From: Bacteroidia bacterium
GTDB lineage: Bacteria; Bacteroidota; Bacteroidia; J057; JANWXU01
Reading direction: 5' to 3'
Assembly: GCA_025057395.1 (NCBI GenBank)
Contig: JANWXU010000018.1
Location: 1-46,403 of the forward strand
Length of the DNA stretch: 46,403 nucleotides
Under the pieces are notes generated by a model. That model saw only the letters and a program-made list of their open reading frames with translations. It ran no database searches and was not told the origin of the DNA. How positions within the stretch are numbered: the first letter of the stretch is position 1; each line of letters starts with the position of its first letter. The translations under genes and the position numbers were made by a program. Positions 43,585-46,403 of this stretch are shown in pieces.

Positions 43585-44549
43585 AACAATCTACACTAAC
43601 AATTTTGATGCTTCTTGTGTTTTTAATCTTAGGGCTTATTTACCTTATCATGCCCAACAAGCAGACTACTTTTGATGAAAAAGAAACTCAATTTGCTATT
43701 AAAGATACTGCTGCTATTACAAAAATTGTTTTGACCGAATATCTTAAAAATGCTCCTACTAAATATCAAATAGTATTGCAAAGGGAGGGCAAGATTTGGC
43801 GCCTTAATGAAAAATACATAGCTAACCAAGCTAAAGTAAATACCCTTTTAGAAACTATGTATTTAGTTCAAGTAAAAGAAATGGTAGGAGAAAAAGCACA
43901 AAAAAATATCATACGTTATATCGCAGATAATCATATTCGGGTAGAAGTTTTTTTGGAGAATGGTAAAAGGCATATCTATTTTGTGGGAGGCAATACTCCC
44001 TCAGGTTCAGGTACCATGATGATGTTAGATGGCGCACAAAGTCCTTATATTACAGAAGTGGCTGGATTTCAGGGCTATCTTACCCCTCGTTATTTGCCTC
44101 GGCTCAATGAATGGCGCGAAAATCTACTATTTTTTGCGCCCCCTTCTTTTATCACCGAAATTAAGGTTACTAATTCTACTTCTCCTGATTCAACTTTTAG
44201 GCTTATAAAAATCAATGGTAAATGGCAAGGTGAAAAGGGAGAAAGGTGTGATACTATAGCTTTGGAGTATTATTTACAGGAATTCAAACATAAAGTGTTT
44301 GGTAGTGCTTTTATCTCTGAGCAATATCCGGGTAAAAGAGATTCATTACTCAAAACTTTACCTAAATATACCATCCAAATTACTCTTGCCAATCAAAAAC
44401 CCGTAGAGCTAAAACTTTACTTAAAAGAAGAAGATCCTAGCCACTATTTTGGTATTGTTAATCATCACGCAGATTTGGTACTTGTCCAGAAGAGAACGAT
44501 CAATAAATTTTTAGTTTCTAGAAAAAAATTATTTTTGCCTACAGCCTAA
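43581..44549 (+). CDS. DUF4340-like membrane-anchored protein
   Basis: This 322-residue protein has one N-terminal helix (LTILMLLVFLILGLIYLIM) and then a periplasmic part. The pattern KIVLTEYLKNAP, WRLNEKYIANQAKVNTLLETM and IRVEVFLENGKRHIYFVGG resembles DUF4340 proteins. Genes of this family often follow GldG-like genes, and here the start overlaps gldG by 4 bases, so translational coupling is likely. Its role in the transporter is unknown. Confidence 0.8.
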   Translation: MKQSTLTILMLLVFLILGLIYLIMPNKQTTFDEKETQFAIKDTAAITKIVLTEYLKNAPTKYQIVLQREGKIWRLNEKYIANQAKVNTLLETMYLVQVKEMVGEKAQKNIIRYIADNHIRVEVFLENGKRHIYFVGGNTPSGSGTMMMLDGAQSPYITEVAGFQGYLTPRYLPRLNEWRENLLFFAPPSFITEIKVTNSTSPDSTFRLIKINGKWQGEKGERCDTIALEYYLQEFKHKVFGSAFISEQYPGKRDSLLKTLPKYTIQITLANQKPVELKLYLKEEDPSHYFGIVNHHADLVLVQKRTINKFLVSRKKLFLPTA

Positions 44550-44616
44550 AATATTCATACCTACAAAGCAATTAAAGGCTAAGAATTATTAACTTTATAT
44601 TTCAGAAAAATAGGGA

Positions 44617-46302
44617 ATGGAAACTACAGAATTATTTGAAGATTGTGTTATTCGGCTTTTAGATCAGTTAGGTTTGCAAGTGCTCAAAGACTACGAATTA
44701 GCAAACACCTACTTGTATTTTCCGGGGGCGCCTCATTTAGTAAATAGTTTTTTGGCTGCTGTTCGCCAGCAAATAGCTGTGGCTATCGAAAATGCTGTCC
44801 ACTATACTAAAACTAAACGAGAAAATACTATTCAACAACAAATTCAAGAGCTTATAGAAAATCAGTGGATAGAAGCAGAAAATGCGCAATATATTGTAAA
44901 TCTTTTTGCTAGAATTCTTATTCCTATTAAAGTAGGACAAGAAAAGTATAGCGATTTTTCTTCTCTTCAGGAAGCTTATGAAGCTGCTGCTCCGTATTCT
45001 ACTATTCATTTGCTTCCTGGTACGTACAATGAGCCACTAGTACTCAAAAAGCCTATTATTATTGTTGGTACAGGTAAGCAAGGGGAAGTAATAATAGAAT
45101 CAAATGATAGGCACACTATTGAGGCGCGCTCAAATTACGCTATTTTACGTAACTTGTACATTCACTGTGCTGCCGACCCGGGAGAAATTGCTCATGGTAT
45201 ATATTTAGCCGAAGGACAGCTTTCTTGTATTAACTCTATTATTAGTTCCACCTCCGATTCGAATATTAAAATTGAAGGTAAAGATACTTTTTTGACTCTT
45301 CGTAATTGTAAAATAACAGGTAGTAACTCGTATGGTTTGCACTTTACCGATCGAACCTCTGGATTAGTTGAAAGTTGCCAAATATTTGAAAATGAAAATA
45401 TAGGTGTATGTTTGGAAGGACAGAGTAATCCAGTTTTAAGAAGTTGTAGGATATATAAAAATAATGCCAATGGGGTTTCTTGTAATGGTTCCAGCTCGGC
45501 TACTTTTGAGGATTGTGAGGTTTTTGAAAATGAAGCAAGTGGCGTAGTTCTGGATGATGAGTGTAAGCCTATTTTCACTAAGTGCTGGATTTATAGAAAT
45601 AACGGAGACGGGCTTTTTTGTGATCATTCTACAGCAGGCACCTTCGAAGATTGTTGGTTCTATGAAAATCAATATCTAGGGGTAGTTGTAGAAGGAGAAA
45701 GTAAGACTCATTTTACCCATTGTAGGGTATATAAAAACAAAGATAGTGCCGTTACTTGTGATAACCAAAGCTCTTCTTACTTCGAAAATTGTACTTTTAC
45801 CGAGAGTGCAGTAGACGCTGTTATTTTAGAAACCCAGGCAGAAGCGCGATTTATAGGCTGTTATTTCGAAAAAAATGTTGCCCGCGCCCTCAGTCTGCGT
45901 CAAGATACATGGGCTTACATGGAAAACTGTACTTTTTCAGAAAATAAGGGTTTTTCTTTGTTTTTAACAGGTAATAGCAAAGCAGAGGTTCGTAAATGTA
46001 TTTTTCAAAATAATAACGCAGACGGTATTATTATCACTACTCCTGAAAAAGCTACTTTTGAGGAATGTACCATTTGTAGAAATCCTACAGGAGTAGTACT
46101 GAAAGATAAGGCAGCGCCTTATTTTCACAAGAGCCTTTTTTATGATAACGAATGCAACATTTATATTGATAGTAAAAGTGCAAGTCCTTTATTTGAAGAC
46201 TGTATTTTCTACGGGGGCGAGCAAGCTTTTAATTTTCCTATTACCAGTAGTTATTTACAAAATTGTAAAATTGAAGGGGAAAAATCTCCACTTACTATTT
46301 AG
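44617..46302 (+). CDS. Cytoplasmic right-handed beta-helix repeat protein
   Basis: This 561-residue protein has no signal peptide. It starts with a mostly helical domain (about 1-110, ending near FARILIPIKVGQ), then a parallel beta-helix opening DFSSLQEAYEAAAPYSTIHLLPGTY, the NosD/pectate-lyase-like entry. From residue 240 there are 13 coils of almost exactly 23 residues (for example GVCLEGQSNPVLRSCRIYKN), with a cysteine at position 15 in 12 of the 13. Coils tend to alternate, suggesting a 46-residue unit. No enzyme residues are obvious. It follows the DUF4340 gene by 67 bases on the same strand and may share the gldF operon. The function is unknown; a scaffold or binding role is an inference. 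Confidence 0.85.
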   Translation: METTELFEDCVIRLLDQLGLQVLKDYELANTYLYFPGAPHLVNSFLAAVRQQIAVAIENAVHYTKTKRENTIQQQIQELIENQWIEAENAQYIVNLFARILIPIKVGQEKYSDFSSLQEAYEAAAPYSTIHLLPGTYNEPLVLKKPIIIVGTGKQGEVIIESNDRHTIEARSNYAILRNLYIHCAADPGEIAHGIYLAEGQLSCINSIISSTSDSNIKIEGKDTFLTLRNCKITGSNSYGLHFTDRTSGLVESCQIFENENIGVCLEGQSNPVLRSCRIYKNNANGVSCNGSSSATFEDCEVFENEASGVVLDDECKPIFTKCWIYRNNGDGLFCDHSTAGTFEDCWFYENQYLGVVVEGESKTHFTHCRVYKNKDSAVTCDNQSSSYFENCTFTESAVDAVILETQAEARFIGCYFEKNVARALSLRQDTWAYMENCTFSENKGFSLFLTGNSKAEVRKCIFQNNNADGIIITTPEKATFEECTICRNPTGVVLKDKAAPYFHKSLFYDNECNIYIDSKSASPLFEDCIFYGGEQAFNFPITSSYLQNCKIEGEKSPLTI

Positions 46303-46403
46303 CCACTAATTAAGGGGTCGCTTTTATAGTTCTTCGTAAAAAAATAATAAAATAGATAGTAAGTTGCGTATTCTTTACTTTAAACAAGCCTGCTACTTTA
46401 TTA

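Noticed and set aside
45192-45578. 128-residue open frame opposite the beta-helix gene
   Set aside because: It arises from the codon pattern of the repeats on the other strand.
45334-46230. 69-base periodic DNA as a repeat array or CRISPR
   Set aside because: The period is 23 codons of a beta-helix protein; the DNA units are diverged and there are no identical repeats with spacers.
46303-46403. Possible gene after the beta-helix protein
   Set aside because: Only about 100 AT-rich bases remain; no open frame, RNA or terminator is supported before the window ends.

Overview
The window is low-GC chromosomal DNA from a member of the Bacteroidota, most likely a gliding Cytophagales-type bacterium. 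The lineage rests on GldF and GldG homologues (41.1-43.6 kb), a secreted beta-propeller protein with a C-terminal type IX secretion sorting domain (15.5-16.7 kb), two TonB-dependent receptors with N-terminal carboxypeptidase-regulatory-like domains, an Mpl-type muropeptide ligase, and promoter elements of the Bacteroidota form (TTTG, about 20 bases, TAnnTTTG). No tRNA, rRNA, phage, insertion sequence or CRISPR array was seen.

Layout. 0-3.6 kb (minus): an aspartoacylase-like zinc hydrolase cut by the window edge, a carboxylate-amine ligase fused to a CBS pair, and an HDAC-like deacetylase. 3.9-9.5 kb (plus): a TonB receptor, an aldo/keto reductase and mnmG (gidA); three perfect copies of the 16-base centromere palindrome TGTTCCACGTGGAACA (parS) lie around the reductase. 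9.5-18.5 kb: a seven-haem TPR cytochrome, a phosphoribosyltransferase, a MaoC hydratase, a membrane-anchored unknown, a TerB-like protein, Mpl, the T9SS cargo protein, a hotdog thioesterase and cystathionine beta-synthase. 18.6-24.5 kb: a second TonB receptor, a DMT permease, ClpS, an RsmI-like methylase and an alpha/beta hydrolase. 24.6-36.1 kb: a NarL-type PAS kinase, a P-type cation pump and a 2067-residue hybrid kinase. 36.3-40.8 kb: an HMG-CoA-lyase-like protein, an isolated NuoG-like protein and a REC-GAF-PP2C phosphatase. 41.1-46.3 kb (plus): gldF, gldG, a DUF4340-like gene and a cytoplasmic beta-helix protein.

Most genes are ordinary housekeeping or sensory genes. The parS cluster next to mnmG suggests the segregation centre, and perhaps the replication origin, is close by. 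Probable transcription units are cystathionine beta-synthase with the thioesterase (18-base gap), the hydrolase with the methylase (20 bases), Mpl with the T9SS protein (4 bases), and gldF, gldG and the DUF4340 gene (9-base gap, then a 4-base overlap). The least explained parts are the ligase-CBS gene set at the left edge, the multihaem cytochrome, the very large soluble kinase, the lone NuoG, and the 23-residue-period beta-helix protein.
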